This document shows positions 43,882 to 52,620 of a stretch of DNA of 64,000 nucleotides, in pieces. This stretch comes from Rhizobium sp. S152 (GTDB taxonomy: Bacteria > Pseudomonadota > Alphaproteobacteria > Rhizobiales > Rhizobiaceae), in contig NZ_JAUDRZ010000030.1 in the NCBI RefSeq assembly GCF_030380735.1, positions 580,045-644,044 on the forward strand. The letters run 5' to 3'. Both the position numbers and the translations under genes were made by a program. The first letter of the stretch is position 1. Each line of letters opens with the position of its first letter. The notes beneath the pieces are model-generated. The model had not been told where the DNA came from. It ran no database searches and worked only from the letters and a program-made list of their open reading frames with translations.

Positions 43882-44649
43882 ATGGCATTGCCCGATTTCT
43901 CTATGCGCCAGCTCCTCGAAGCAGGCGTCCACTTCGGCCACCAGACTCACCGCTGGAACCCGAAGATGAAGCCGTACATTTTCGGCGATCGTAACAACAT
44001 CCACATCATCGACCTCGCACAGACGGTTCCGCTTCTGTCGCGCGCTCTGCAGGTTGTCTCCGATACCGTAGCCCGTGGCGGCCGCGTTCTGTTCGTCGGC
44101 ACCAAGCGCCAGGCTTCCGAGCTCATCGCTGACTCGGCCAAGCGTTCCGCTCAGTACTACGTCAACTCGCGTTGGCTCGGCGGCATGATGACCAACTGGA
44201 AGACGATCTCCAACTCGATCCAGCGCCTGCGCAAGCTCGACGAGATCCTGTCTTCGGAACAGTCCGGCTACAACAAGAAAGAGCGCCTGAACCTCGAGCG
44301 CGAGCGCGAAAAGCTCGACAAGGCTCTCGGTGGTATCAAGGACATGGGCGGCACGCCGGACCTGATGTTCATCATCGACACCAACAAGGAAAAGATCGCG
44401 ATCGACGAAGCCAAGCGCCTCGGCATCCCGGTTGTCGCAATCATCGACTCGAACTGCGACCCGGACCTGATCGACTATCCGATCCCCGGTAACGACGACG
44501 CTTCGCGCGCCATCGCCCTGTACTGCGACCTGATCTCGCGCGCTGCCATCGACGGTATCGCTCGCCAGCAGAGCTCGTCGGGCCGTGACCTCGGTGCATC
44601 GATCGAAGCTCCGGCTGAGCCGGCGCTCGAAGGCGAAGCCGAAGCCTGA
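43882..44649 (+). CDS. rpsB: 30S ribosomal protein S2
   Basis: Ribosomal protein uS2, 255 residues, with the conserved opening PDFSMRQLLEAGVHFGHQTHRWNPKM and the PVVAIIDSNCDPD motif. It adds a short acidic tail of Ala/Glu after the core, usual in alphaproteobacteria. It heads the rpsB-tsf-pyrH-frr cluster and its 223-bp upstream region must hold the promoter and any autoregulatory leader. The codons are strongly C/G-ended, as expected of high expression. Confidence 0.98.
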   Translation: MALPDFSMRQLLEAGVHFGHQTHRWNPKMKPYIFGDRNNIHIIDLAQTVPLLSRALQVVSDTVARGGRVLFVGTKRQASELIADSAKRSAQYYVNSRWLGGMMTNWKTISNSIQRLRKLDEILSSEQSGYNKKERLNLEREREKLDKALGGIKDMGGTPDLMFIIDTNKEKIAIDEAKRLGIPVVAIIDSNCDPDLIDYPIPGNDDASRAIALYCDLISRAAIDGIARQQSSSGRDLGASIEAPAEPALEGEAEA

Positions 44650-44655
44650 TAAAAG

Positions 44656-44686
44656 AAGCAGGCGGATCGAATGGTCCGCCATGCTT
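44656..44686 (+). terminator. Intercistronic hairpin between rpsB and tsf
   Basis: AAGC (44656-44659) plus GGCGGA (44661-44666) pairs with TCCGCC (44675-44680) plus GCTT (44683-44686) with small bulges. It lies 7 bp after the rpsB stop and has no strong T-run, so it is probably an attenuator or 3'-end stabiliser. Confidence 0.6.
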
Positions 44687-44892
44687 TCCATAGATTGGGA
44701 AAAGGCCGCTCGCGACTTTTATGAAGTTGGGCGGCCTTGACCATTTCAGGCGAGGGGAAAAGTCTCTCGCCATTTGAGTTTCGTTATGACGCGTCATTCA
44801 TCACGCTGTCATACATACAGGTACATTTCGTGCCTCAATCCGGTGCCGCACCGCTCTGGCGGGCCACCGTTTGAACCGACAAGAGGAAGCTT

Positions 44893-45819
44893 ATGACCGA
44901 GATTACGGCTGCACTGGTGAAGGAACTGCGCGAGAAGTCCGGCGCAGGCATGATGGACTGCAAGAAGGCGCTGCTGGAAAACAACGGCGACATCGAAGCA
45001 TCGATCGACTGGCTCCGCGCCAAGGGCATCTCGAAGGCCGACAAGAAGGCTGGCCGCGCTGCCGCTGAAGGCCTGGTTGCCATCGCCGGCGCCGGCCACA
45101 AGGCTGTTGTCGTCGAGCTGAACTCGGAGACCGACTTCGTTGCCCGTAACGACGCCTTCCAGGATCTGGTTCGCGGCATCGCCAACGTTGCGCTGACGAC
45201 CGACGGTTCGGTTGAAGCCATCTCGGCTGCGACTTACCCGGCATCCGGCAAGCCTGTCGCCGACACCATCAAGGACGCGATCGCCACCATCGGCGAAAAC
45301 ATGACGCTGCGCCGCGCTGCCAAGCTCGAAGTCGAGCACGGCGTTGTCGCGACCTACATCCACAACGCTGCCGGCGACGGCATCGGCAAGCTCGGCGTTC
45401 TGGTTGCCCTGAAGTCGGAAGGCGACAAGGCCGTACTGACGTCGATCGGCCGCCAGGTTGCCATGCACATCGCTGCGACCAACCCGCTCGCGATCCGCGC
45501 CGAAGAAGTCGACGCTGCCGTTGCAGAACGCGAACGCAATGTCTTCATCGAGCAGGCCCGCGAATCCGGCAAGCCGGAAGCCATCATCGAAAAGATGGTT
45601 GATGGCCGCATGCGCAAGTTCTTCGAGGAAGTCGCTCTTCTCTCGCAGGCTTTCGTCATCAACCCCGACCTGACTGTTGGTGCTGCTGTTGAAGCCGCTG
45701 CGAAGGAAGCCGGCGCCAAGATCGAAGTCGTCGGCATGGCACGCCTCCTCCTCGGCGAAGGCGTCGAGAAGGAAGAGAGCGACTTCGCCGCTGAAGTGGC
45801 TGCTGTCGCCAAGGGCTGA
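44893..45819 (+). CDS. tsf: Translation elongation factor Ts
   Basis: GDP/GTP exchange factor for EF-Tu, 308 residues, with N-terminal UBA-like domain (TAALVKELREKSGAGMMDCKKAL), the ELNSETDFVARN motif, and the two core subdomains. Spaced 243 bp from rpsB. The usual dimerisation domain is present. A strong 14-bp hairpin follows its stop, before pyrH. Confidence 0.98.
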   Translation: MTEITAALVKELREKSGAGMMDCKKALLENNGDIEASIDWLRAKGISKADKKAGRAAAEGLVAIAGAGHKAVVVELNSETDFVARNDAFQDLVRGIANVALTTDGSVEAISAATYPASGKPVADTIKDAIATIGENMTLRRAAKLEVEHGVVATYIHNAAGDGIGKLGVLVALKSEGDKAVLTSIGRQVAMHIAATNPLAIRAEEVDAAVAERERNVFIEQARESGKPEAIIEKMVDGRMRKFFEEVALLSQAFVINPDLTVGAAVEAAAKEAGAKIEVVGMARLLLGEGVEKEESDFAAEVAAVAKG

Positions 45820-45840
45820 TCGTCCTATATATGTGAAAAC

Positions 45841-45874
45841 CGAAGGGCATCGCGTGACAACGCGGTGCCCTTCG
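45841..45874 (+). terminator. Strong hairpin between tsf and pyrH
   Basis: A 14-bp stem (45841-45854 with 45861-45874, one T-G pair) closes a TGACAA loop and is followed by TGTATC. It may terminate or attenuate tsf transcripts before pyrH. Confidence 0.75.
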
Positions 45875-45912
45875 TGTATCCGGCACTCAGCGGTGATAAA
45901 CGAGGAGCCAAG

Positions 45913-46635
45913 ATGTCGTCAGAGCCTGTCTACAAACGTGTTCTACTCAAGGCTTCCGGCGAAGCCCTCATGGGCAGCCAGGGATTTGGAATCGATGTAG
46001 CGGTGGCCGACCGCATTGCGGCTGATATCGCCGAAGCGCGGCAGATGGGTGTGGAAGTCGGCGTCGTCGTCGGTGGCGGCAACATCTTCCGCGGCGTGGC
46101 CGTCGCTTCCAAAGGCGGTGACCGGGTCACGGGCGACCACATGGGCATGCTCGCGACCGTCATCAATGCGCTGGCGCTGGCGACCTCGCTGCGAAAGCTC
46201 AACATCGATACGGTGGTGCTCTCGGCGATTGCCATGCCGGAGATTTGCGAGAGCTTCTCGCAGCGCGCGACGCTCTATCACCTGTCGCTCGGCCGCGTCG
46301 TGATCTTCGCCGGCGGCACCGGCAATCCCTTCTTCACCACCGACTCGGCCGCCGCACTGCGTGCCGCCGAAATGGGCGCCGAAGCCATCTTCAAGGGAAC
46401 GCAGGTCGATGGTATCTATTCGGCGGATCCGAAGAAGGTGCCCGACGCCACGCGCTTCGATCACTTGACGCACAAGGAAGTCCTCGACAAGGGGCTTGCC
46501 GTCATGGACGTCGCCGCCGTTGCCCTGGCGCGTGAAAATGCCATTCCGATCATCGTCTTCTCGATCCACGAGAAGGGTGGTTTTGCTGAAATTCTAAGGG
46601 GCGGCGGTCTGAAGACCGTGGTCACCGACAACTGA
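45913..46635 (+). CDS. pyrH: UMP kinase
   Basis: Hexameric UMP kinase of 240 residues that makes UDP from UMP and ATP in pyrimidine synthesis. The amino-acid kinase fold carries KASGEAL at the N terminus (ATP binding), VVGGGNIFRG and GTGNPFFTTDSAA (UMP binding). Start 45913 has GAGGAG upstream; the frame opening at 45865 is leader. It follows tsf by 93 bp and precedes frr. Confidence 0.97.
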   Translation: MSSEPVYKRVLLKASGEALMGSQGFGIDVAVADRIAADIAEARQMGVEVGVVVGGGNIFRGVAVASKGGDRVTGDHMGMLATVINALALATSLRKLNIDTVVLSAIAMPEICESFSQRATLYHLSLGRVVIFAGGTGNPFFTTDSAAALRAAEMGAEAIFKGTQVDGIYSADPKKVPDATRFDHLTHKEVLDKGLAVMDVAAVALARENAIPIIVFSIHEKGGFAEILRGGGLKTVVTDN

Positions 46636-46642
46636 CAGAGTA

Positions 46643-46660
46643 GCGGCAAATATTTGCCGC
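46643..46660 (+). promoter_or_regulatory. Perfect 18-bp palindrome between pyrH and frr
   Basis: GCGGCAAATATTTGCCGC starts 8 bp after the pyrH stop, in a 52-bp spacer. It could fold as an RNA hairpin or act as a DNA operator. The following 9 bases are not T-rich. Confidence 0.6.
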
Positions 46661-46687
46661 AGCTTCTACCAAGACGGGAGCACTGAT

Positions 46688-47248
46688 ATGAGCCAAGGCA
46701 TAGACATCAACGACATCAAGCGCCGCATGGATGGCGCGATCAATGCGTTCAAGAGCGACATCGCATCGCTGCGCACAGGCCGCGCCTCGGCCAACATTCT
46801 CGACCCGGTCACGGTCGAGGCCTATGGTTCGCGCGTGCCGCTGAACCAGGTCGCCAACGTGACCGTTCCCGAGCCGCGCATGCTCGGCATCTCCGTTTGG
46901 GACAAGACCATGGTCGGTGCAGTCGACCGCGCCATTCGCGAAGCCAACCTCGGTCTAAACCCGATCGTGGACGGCCAGAACCTCCGCATTCCGCTGCCGG
47001 AACTCAACGAGGAGCGCCGCAAGTCGCTCGTCAAGGTTGCCCATGATTACGCCGAAAAGAGCAAGGTCGCGATTCGCCATGTGCGCCGCGATGGCATGGA
47101 CGGCCTTAAGAAAGCCGAAAAGGACGGTGTCATAGGCCAGGACGAAAGCCGGGCACAGTCCGATCGTGTGCAGAAGATGACGGACGAGACGATTTCTGAG
47201 ATCGATCGCTTGCTTGGCGAGAAGGAAAAGGAAATCATGCAGGTCTAG
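46688..47248 (+). CDS. frr: Ribosome recycling factor
   Basis: Ribosome recycling factor, 186 residues, which with EF-G splits post-termination ribosomes. Conserved segments: LRTGRASANILDPVTVEAYGSRVPLNQVANVTVPEPR and IRHVRRDGMDGLKKAEKDGVIGQDE. Three-helix bundle domain I at both ends and a beta domain II in the middle. It sits in the canonical order pyrH-frr-uppS. Confidence 0.98.
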   Translation: MSQGIDINDIKRRMDGAINAFKSDIASLRTGRASANILDPVTVEAYGSRVPLNQVANVTVPEPRMLGISVWDKTMVGAVDRAIREANLGLNPIVDGQNLRIPLPELNEERRKSLVKVAHDYAEKSKVAIRHVRRDGMDGLKKAEKDGVIGQDESRAQSDRVQKMTDETISEIDRLLGEKEKEIMQV

Positions 47249-47268
47249 TAGGACCTGCGGCTGAGCCT

Positions 47269-48039
47269 ATGGCTGGAAGAACCGGACGGGAAATGTCGGA
47301 ACGAACATTTTTGACAGTGCCAGAACATGTTGCGATCATCATGGATGGCAACGGCCGATGGGCTAAGCAGCGCGGATTGCCGCGCACGATGGGACATCGC
47401 AAGGGCGTCGACGCCGTACGGGAAACCGTGCGGGCGGCCGGCGATGTCGGCATCAAATATCTGACGCTCTTCGCCTTCTCCTCGGAGAACTGGCGCCGCC
47501 CGGAGACCGAGGTTTCCGACCTCTTGGGACTACTCAAGGCCTTCATCCGCCGCGACCTCGCCGATCTGCATCGGCAGAACGTGCGGGTGAGGGTGATCGG
47601 CGAGCGCAACAACCTGCAGAGCGATATCCTTGATCTCCTGATCGATGCCGAGCAGACGACGCGCAACAACACCGCGCTGACGCTCGTCATCGCCTTCAAC
47701 TACGGCTCGCGCGACGAGATGGCGCGCGCCATGATCACGCTTGCGCAGGATGTGGAGGCGGGGCGTCTGCGGTCGCAGGACATCACGCCGGCGCTGATCA
47801 ATGCGCGGCTGGACACGGCCGGCATCCCGGACCCGGATCTCATCATCCGCACCAGCGGCGAGGAGCGCCTTTCCAACTTCCTGCTGTGGCAGGCCGCCTA
47901 TTCGGAATTCATTTTCATGCCGGAATACTGGCCCGATTTTACGCGCGAGCTTTTTTACGCCGCGCTTGAAACCTATGCGTCCCGCAACCGCCGGTTCGGT
48001 GGTCTGGTCGAAAAGACCGCCGCGGCGGTAGGCACCTGA
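47269..48039 (+). CDS. uppS: Isoprenyl transferase (undecaprenyl diphosphate synthase)
   Basis: Cis-prenyltransferase of 256 residues that elongates farnesyl diphosphate to undecaprenyl diphosphate, the carrier for peptidoglycan and O-antigen. Seen: the catalytic motif MDGNGRWAKQRG, FAFSSENWRRP and the C-terminal DPDLIIRTSGEERLSNFLLWQ and EFIF. ATG 47269 is taken; ATG 47293 gives 248 residues and is equally possible, since neither has a strong ribosome site. Its stop overlaps the cdsA start by one base. Confidence 0.95.
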   Translation: MAGRTGREMSERTFLTVPEHVAIIMDGNGRWAKQRGLPRTMGHRKGVDAVRETVRAAGDVGIKYLTLFAFSSENWRRPETEVSDLLGLLKAFIRRDLADLHRQNVRVRVIGERNNLQSDILDLLIDAEQTTRNNTALTLVIAFNYGSRDEMARAMITLAQDVEAGRLRSQDITPALINARLDTAGIPDPDLIIRTSGEERLSNFLLWQAAYSEFIFMPEYWPDFTRELFYAALETYASRNRRFGGLVEKTAAAVGT

Positions 48040-48872
48040 TGCAGACGGAACTCAGGCTCCGCATCATTTCCGGGATCATTTTGGCCGCTGTCGTGCTGGC
48101 CGCGACATGGTATGGCGGCCTGGCCTTCAGGCTGCTCGCGGCCCTGATCGGGATTCTCATCTATTACGAATGGTCGACCATCACGCGGCTGCAGGCCGAG
48201 AACCCGCTGGCCAACATTGTCGGCTGGATCGGGCAGGCGGCCATAGCCGCGGCCGTTATCGCGGCAAGTGCCGGGACGGCGCTCGTGGTGCTGATCGTGT
48301 GTTTCGCGGTGGCAATCGGCTTCGTGCTGATGGACGGCACATCCCGCTGGTTCCCCACGGGTGTCATCTATGCCGGTCTGACGGGCATTGCGCTGGCGGG
48401 CCTTCGCGGCGCCGACAGCGCCGGCCTGGTCGCCATGCTGTTTCTCTTCGCTGTCGTCTGGGCGACCGACATTCTTGCCTACTTCGTCGGTCGCGCCATC
48501 GGCGGCCCGAAGCTCGCGCCGCGCATATCGCCCGGCAAGACCTGGTCCGGTGCCATTGGTGGCGCGGTCTCGGCCGTCATCGCCGGCTCGCTCGTGGCCT
48601 ATTTCCTGGTTCCCGGTGGGGTACTGTGGGCGGCCTTGGTCGCGCTCGTCCTGTCGGCATGCAGCCAGTCCGGAGATCTCTTCGAATCCTTCATCAAGCG
48701 TCGCTTCGGCGTCAAGGATTCCAGCCATCTCATCCCCGGCCACGGCGGCGTCATGGACCGTGTCGACGGGCTCATTTTCGCCTGCTTTGCGGCGTTCTTG
48801 CTAGCTGGAGTTTTTTCGCTGATAAAGGGCGGTGAATTGATGTCGCTCGGTGCAGCCCTGTTCGGCGTTTGA
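48039..48872 (+). CDS. cdsA: Phosphatidate cytidylyltransferase
   Basis: Inner-membrane enzyme of 277 residues that makes CDP-diacylglycerol from phosphatidate and CTP. The full family signature is present near the C terminus: S-F-I-K-R-R-F-G-V-K-D-S-S-H-L-I-P-G-H-G and then GVMDRVDG. About seven hydrophobic helices precede it. ATG 48039 overlaps the uppS stop (TGATG), so translation is coupled. rseP follows after 28 bp; no dxr gene lies between them. Confidence 0.96.
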   Translation: MQTELRLRIISGIILAAVVLAATWYGGLAFRLLAALIGILIYYEWSTITRLQAENPLANIVGWIGQAAIAAAVIAASAGTALVVLIVCFAVAIGFVLMDGTSRWFPTGVIYAGLTGIALAGLRGADSAGLVAMLFLFAVVWATDILAYFVGRAIGGPKLAPRISPGKTWSGAIGGAVSAVIAGSLVAYFLVPGGVLWAALVALVLSACSQSGDLFESFIKRRFGVKDSSHLIPGHGGVMDRVDGLIFACFAAFLLAGVFSLIKGGELMSLGAALFGV

Positions 48873-48900
48873 TGTCTGCAATGGCTGGCGGAAAGATTTG

Positions 48901-50034
48901 ATGGCAGGCTTGGTCGGAATTTTTGGCTTTCTGACGGGATATATCATCCCCTTCGTCCTCGTGCTCTCCTTGCTCGTTTTCGTGCATGAGATGGGGCACT
49001 ACCTAGTAGGACGCTGGAGCGGCATCCGCATTCTGGCGTTTTCCGTCGGCTTCGGCCCGGAACTGGTGGGCTTCACCGATAGGCACGGGACGCGCTGGAA
49101 GCTTTCCTTGATTCCGCTCGGCGGCTATGTCCGCTTCTTTGGCGACGAGGATGCCTCCAGCAAGCCCGATGACAATGTGCTGGCCACAATGACGGACGAG
49201 GAGAGGGCGCGGTCGTTCGCAGGCGCCAAGCTCTGGAAGCGGGCGGCAACTGTCGCCGCCGGCCCGATCGCCAACTTCATCCTGGCAATCGCCATTTTTA
49301 CCGTGTTGTTTGCGATCTACGGTCGCTCGGTGGCCGATCCCGTCGTGGCCGAGGTTAAGCCCGGAAGTGCGGCCGCCGAGGCCGGCATCATTCCCGGCGA
49401 CCTTCTGATCGCCATCGACGGCGGCAAGGTCCAGACCTTCGACGACGTCCGCCGTTATGTGAGCATTCGCCCAGAGCAGAAGATCGTCGTAACGATCGAG
49501 CGCAACGGCGAGAAGCGCGACGTGCCGATGGTGCCCGTGCGCACCGGCATGACCGACCAGTTCGGTAACAAGATCGAGATCGGCCTGATCGGTATCGTGA
49601 CCAATCAGGAGGTTGGCCACTTCCGTGTCCAGACCTATTCGCCGATGGAAGCGTTGCACGAAGGCACCGTGCAGACTTGGCACATCGTCACCGGAACCTT
49701 CAAATATATCGGCAATCTGGTCTCCGGCTACATGAAGCCCGATCAGCTCGGCGGCCCGATCCGCGTTGCGCAGGCCTCGGGCCAGATGGCGACGCTCGGC
49801 GTTGCAGCCGTGCTTCAGTTGGCCGCCGTCTTGTCGGTTTCCATCGGATTACTCAACCTGATGCCGGTTCCGGTACTTGATGGAGGCCATCTGATGTTCT
49901 ATGCGATTGAAGCGGTAAGGGGAAAGCCGTTGGGATCGTCTGCTCAGGACATTGCATTCCGCATTGGTCTGGCCATGGTCTTGAGCCTGATGGTATTCGC
50001 TACTTGGAACGATATTAGCGCGCTTATTGGATGA
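48901..50034 (+). CDS. rseP: Site-2 metalloprotease RseP/MmpA family
   Basis: Zinc intramembrane protease of 377 residues. The HEMGH motif is at 29-33 in the first helix, a periplasmic PDZ domain lies about 125-205, and the second active-site motif NLMPVPVLDGGHL is in a C-terminal helix. In E. coli RseP cuts anti-sigma factor RseA; in Caulobacter the homologue MmpA cuts PodJ. Start 48901 has GGAAAG upstream. Confidence 0.95.
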   Translation: MAGLVGIFGFLTGYIIPFVLVLSLLVFVHEMGHYLVGRWSGIRILAFSVGFGPELVGFTDRHGTRWKLSLIPLGGYVRFFGDEDASSKPDDNVLATMTDEERARSFAGAKLWKRAATVAAGPIANFILAIAIFTVLFAIYGRSVADPVVAEVKPGSAAAEAGIIPGDLLIAIDGGKVQTFDDVRRYVSIRPEQKIVVTIERNGEKRDVPMVPVRTGMTDQFGNKIEIGLIGIVTNQEVGHFRVQTYSPMEALHEGTVQTWHIVTGTFKYIGNLVSGYMKPDQLGGPIRVAQASGQMATLGVAAVLQLAAVLSVSIGLLNLMPVPVLDGGHLMFYAIEAVRGKPLGSSAQDIAFRIGLAMVLSLMVFATWNDISALIG

Positions 50035-50229
50035 AAGTGAGAGCAAGAAAAATTACCGTTTATTTACGATGTTTCAAAGCTGTAGTGGCGAATGCGTCAC
50101 TGTTTGAAATGAAGTAAACAGAAATTAACTTGCTACCTTGCTTGTAGGACAAAAGCGGGTAAAACGACACACGTGGCCGGAATCGGGGGACGCCTGAAGC
50201 CGGGGACGAGAAAAAAGGTAATGGGTGAA

Positions 50230-52569
50230 ATGAAGGCTGGTTCAAGATTTTTGAACGCAGTATCGGCGGTTGCGCTGTCTGCTGGTGTTGTTGCTTCGGG
50301 AGCGGGCGCTACATTTGTTGTATCTGCCACCTCGGCTGAGGCTGCGGTCATCCAGCGCATCGATGTGCGCGGTGCAAGCCGTGTTGGTGCCGAGGCTGTC
50401 CGTTCCAACCTGACCATTCAGCCGGGCCAGAATTTCTCCAACACAGACATCGATGACTCCGTCAAGCAGCTCTACGACACGGGCTACTTTTCAGACGTGA
50501 AGATCTCCGTTTCCGGCGGTACGCTTGTCGTCACGGTCCAGGAAGCGCAGCTGGTCAACCAGGTCGTCTTCAACGGCAACCGCAAGATCAAGGACGACAA
50601 GCTTGCTGGTGTCGTAAAGACCCACGCTGCCGGTCCATATAATGACGCGCAGATCCAGTCCGACATCCAGGCCATCAAGGACGCCTACGCAGCGACCGGC
50701 CGCAGCGAAGTCAACGTGACGACCCAGGTCGTTCCGCTCGGGGAAGGCCGCGTCAACCTCGCATTCGTCGTCGACGAAGGTGATCGAACCAAGATCGCCG
50801 CCATCAATTTCGTAGGCAACAACGCCTACAGCTCCGGCCGCCTGTCGGCTGTGATTGCCACGAAGCGCTCGAACTTCCTGTCGTTCCTGACCCGCAAGGA
50901 CGTCTACAGCGAAGACAAGCTGCATGCCGACGAGGAAGCGCTTCGCCAGTTCTACTACAACCGCGGCTACGCCGACTTCCGCATCGTTTCGTCCGACGCG
51001 GCTTTCGACGAGACCACGAACAAGTACACGCTGACCTTCAACATCGACGAAGGTCCGCGCTATGATTTCGGCGCCATCAGCGTTCAGTCCACTGTTCCCG
51101 GTGTCGATTCGGCCCAGCTGCAGGGCCTCGTTCAGACGCATGAAGGCAAGGTCTACAGCGCCAAGGAAGTTCAGAAGTCGATGGAAGCGATTTCTGATCA
51201 GGTCGCTTCGGCTGGCTATCCTTTCGCCCGCGTCACGCCGCGCGGCAACCGCGACCTGAACAACAACACGATTGGTGTTGAGTATCTGGTTGACCAGGGC
51301 GAACGCGCCTATGTCGAGCGCATCGAGATCCGCGGCAACAGCCGCACGCGTGACTACGTCATCCGCCGCGAATTCGACATGAGCGAAGGCGACGCCTTCA
51401 ATCAGCAGATGATCACCAAGGCCAAGCGTCGCCTTGAGGCGCTCGGTTACTTCTCCTCCGTCAACATCTCGACCCAGCCCGGCAGTTCGCCGGACCGTGT
51501 CGTCGTGGTTGTTGACGTGCAGGATCAGGCAACCGGTTCGTTCGGTATCGGCGCGGGCTACGCTGCCGGTGGCGACGGCCTTCTGCTCGAAGCGTCGATC
51601 GAAGAAAAGAACTTCCTCGGTCGTGGCCAGTACATCAAGGTGACCGCTGGCGGCGGTGAAGAAGGTTCGCGTGCCTACGGCCTGAACTTCACCGAACCCT
51701 ACTTCCTCGGTTATCGCCTGGCTGTCGGTTTCGACCTCAATCACAGCGAAACGTCGAGCAACGACAACTACGACTACGAAGAAAACAGCGTAGTCCTGCG
51801 CGCGACGGCGCCGATCACCGAAGATCTGGCGACGACGTTCCGCTATAACTACAAGCAGATGAAGTACGATCCGTCGGGCTCGCTGGATGATCTGTCGACA
51901 CCGTACCAGGATCTTGTCAATAACAGCCCGTGGGTGAAGTCGTCGATTTCGCAGACGCTGACCTATAACACGCTGGATGACATGACGCTGCCGCGCGAAG
52001 GTATCTACGCCTCAGCCACGCAGGAAATCGCAGGTCTTGGTGGCGACTCGCAGTTCTACAAGATCTACGGTAAGGCGCGCTACTACCACCTGCTGGCTGA
52101 CGACGCCGACATCATCGGCTCGGTCAGCGGTTCGGCCGGTTACGTCGTCGGTTTCGGCGATGACCTGCACGTCTTCGACCAGTTCACCCTGACAAACGGC
52201 GATATCCGCGGCTTCGAGAACAAGGGTATCGGCCCGCGAGTCGGCGGCGGCCCTGATGATCCGCTCGGCGGCACGACGTACTTCACGGTTTCCGCTGAAG
52301 CCACGTTCCCGCTGCCGGCATTCCCGCGTGACTTCGGTCTGCGTGGTGCTGTCTTCGCGGATGCCGGTACGCTATTCGGCAACAAGGTCAGTGTCGGTGG
52401 TAGTGAATACGTCAACGGTGAAGACGCCTCGCTGCGCGCTTCGGTCGGTCTCGGCATCATCTGGGCATCGCCGTTCGGCACGCTCCGTGTCGACTACGCG
52501 GTTCCCGTCCTCAAGGAAGACTTCGACAAGACCCAGAACTTCAAGTTTGGCATAAACAACCAATTCTGA
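50230..52569 (+). CDS. bamA: Outer-membrane protein assembly factor BamA
   Basis: Essential core of the BAM complex, 779 residues. The signal peptide runs to about 38 (cut after AEA), five POTRA domains span about 40-430, and a 16-strand beta-barrel (about 450-779) ends in a C-terminal phenylalanine. Start 50230 gives a normal signal peptide; in-frame GTG 50173 and ATG 50221 would lengthen it with basic residues. GGTGAA lies before 50230. The usual downstream skp gene is missing; lpxD follows directly. Confidence 0.95.
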   Translation: MKAGSRFLNAVSAVALSAGVVASGAGATFVVSATSAEAAVIQRIDVRGASRVGAEAVRSNLTIQPGQNFSNTDIDDSVKQLYDTGYFSDVKISVSGGTLVVTVQEAQLVNQVVFNGNRKIKDDKLAGVVKTHAAGPYNDAQIQSDIQAIKDAYAATGRSEVNVTTQVVPLGEGRVNLAFVVDEGDRTKIAAINFVGNNAYSSGRLSAVIATKRSNFLSFLTRKDVYSEDKLHADEEALRQFYYNRGYADFRIVSSDAAFDETTNKYTLTFNIDEGPRYDFGAISVQSTVPGVDSAQLQGLVQTHEGKVYSAKEVQKSMEAISDQVASAGYPFARVTPRGNRDLNNNTIGVEYLVDQGERAYVERIEIRGNSRTRDYVIRREFDMSEGDAFNQQMITKAKRRLEALGYFSSVNISTQPGSSPDRVVVVVDVQDQATGSFGIGAGYAAGGDGLLLEASIEEKNFLGRGQYIKVTAGGGEEGSRAYGLNFTEPYFLGYRLAVGFDLNHSETSSNDNYDYEENSVVLRATAPITEDLATTFRYNYKQMKYDPSGSLDDLSTPYQDLVNNSPWVKSSISQTLTYNTLDDMTLPREGIYASATQEIAGLGGDSQFYKIYGKARYYHLLADDADIIGSVSGSAGYVVGFGDDLHVFDQFTLTNGDIRGFENKGIGPRVGGGPDDPLGGTTYFTVSAEATFPLPAFPRDFGLRGAVFADAGTLFGNKVSVGGSEYVNGEDASLRASVGLGIIWASPFGTLRVDYAVPVLKEDFDKTQNFKFGINNQF

Positions 52570-52620
52570 TATCGGCAGTCCCAGAACTGTAGACTTTAAT
52601 TCCGTTCTGGAGATTTGCCG

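Noticed and set aside
50491..51744. 417-aa open frame antisense to bamA
   Set aside because: Long only because bamA avoids certain codons; no domain or start signal.
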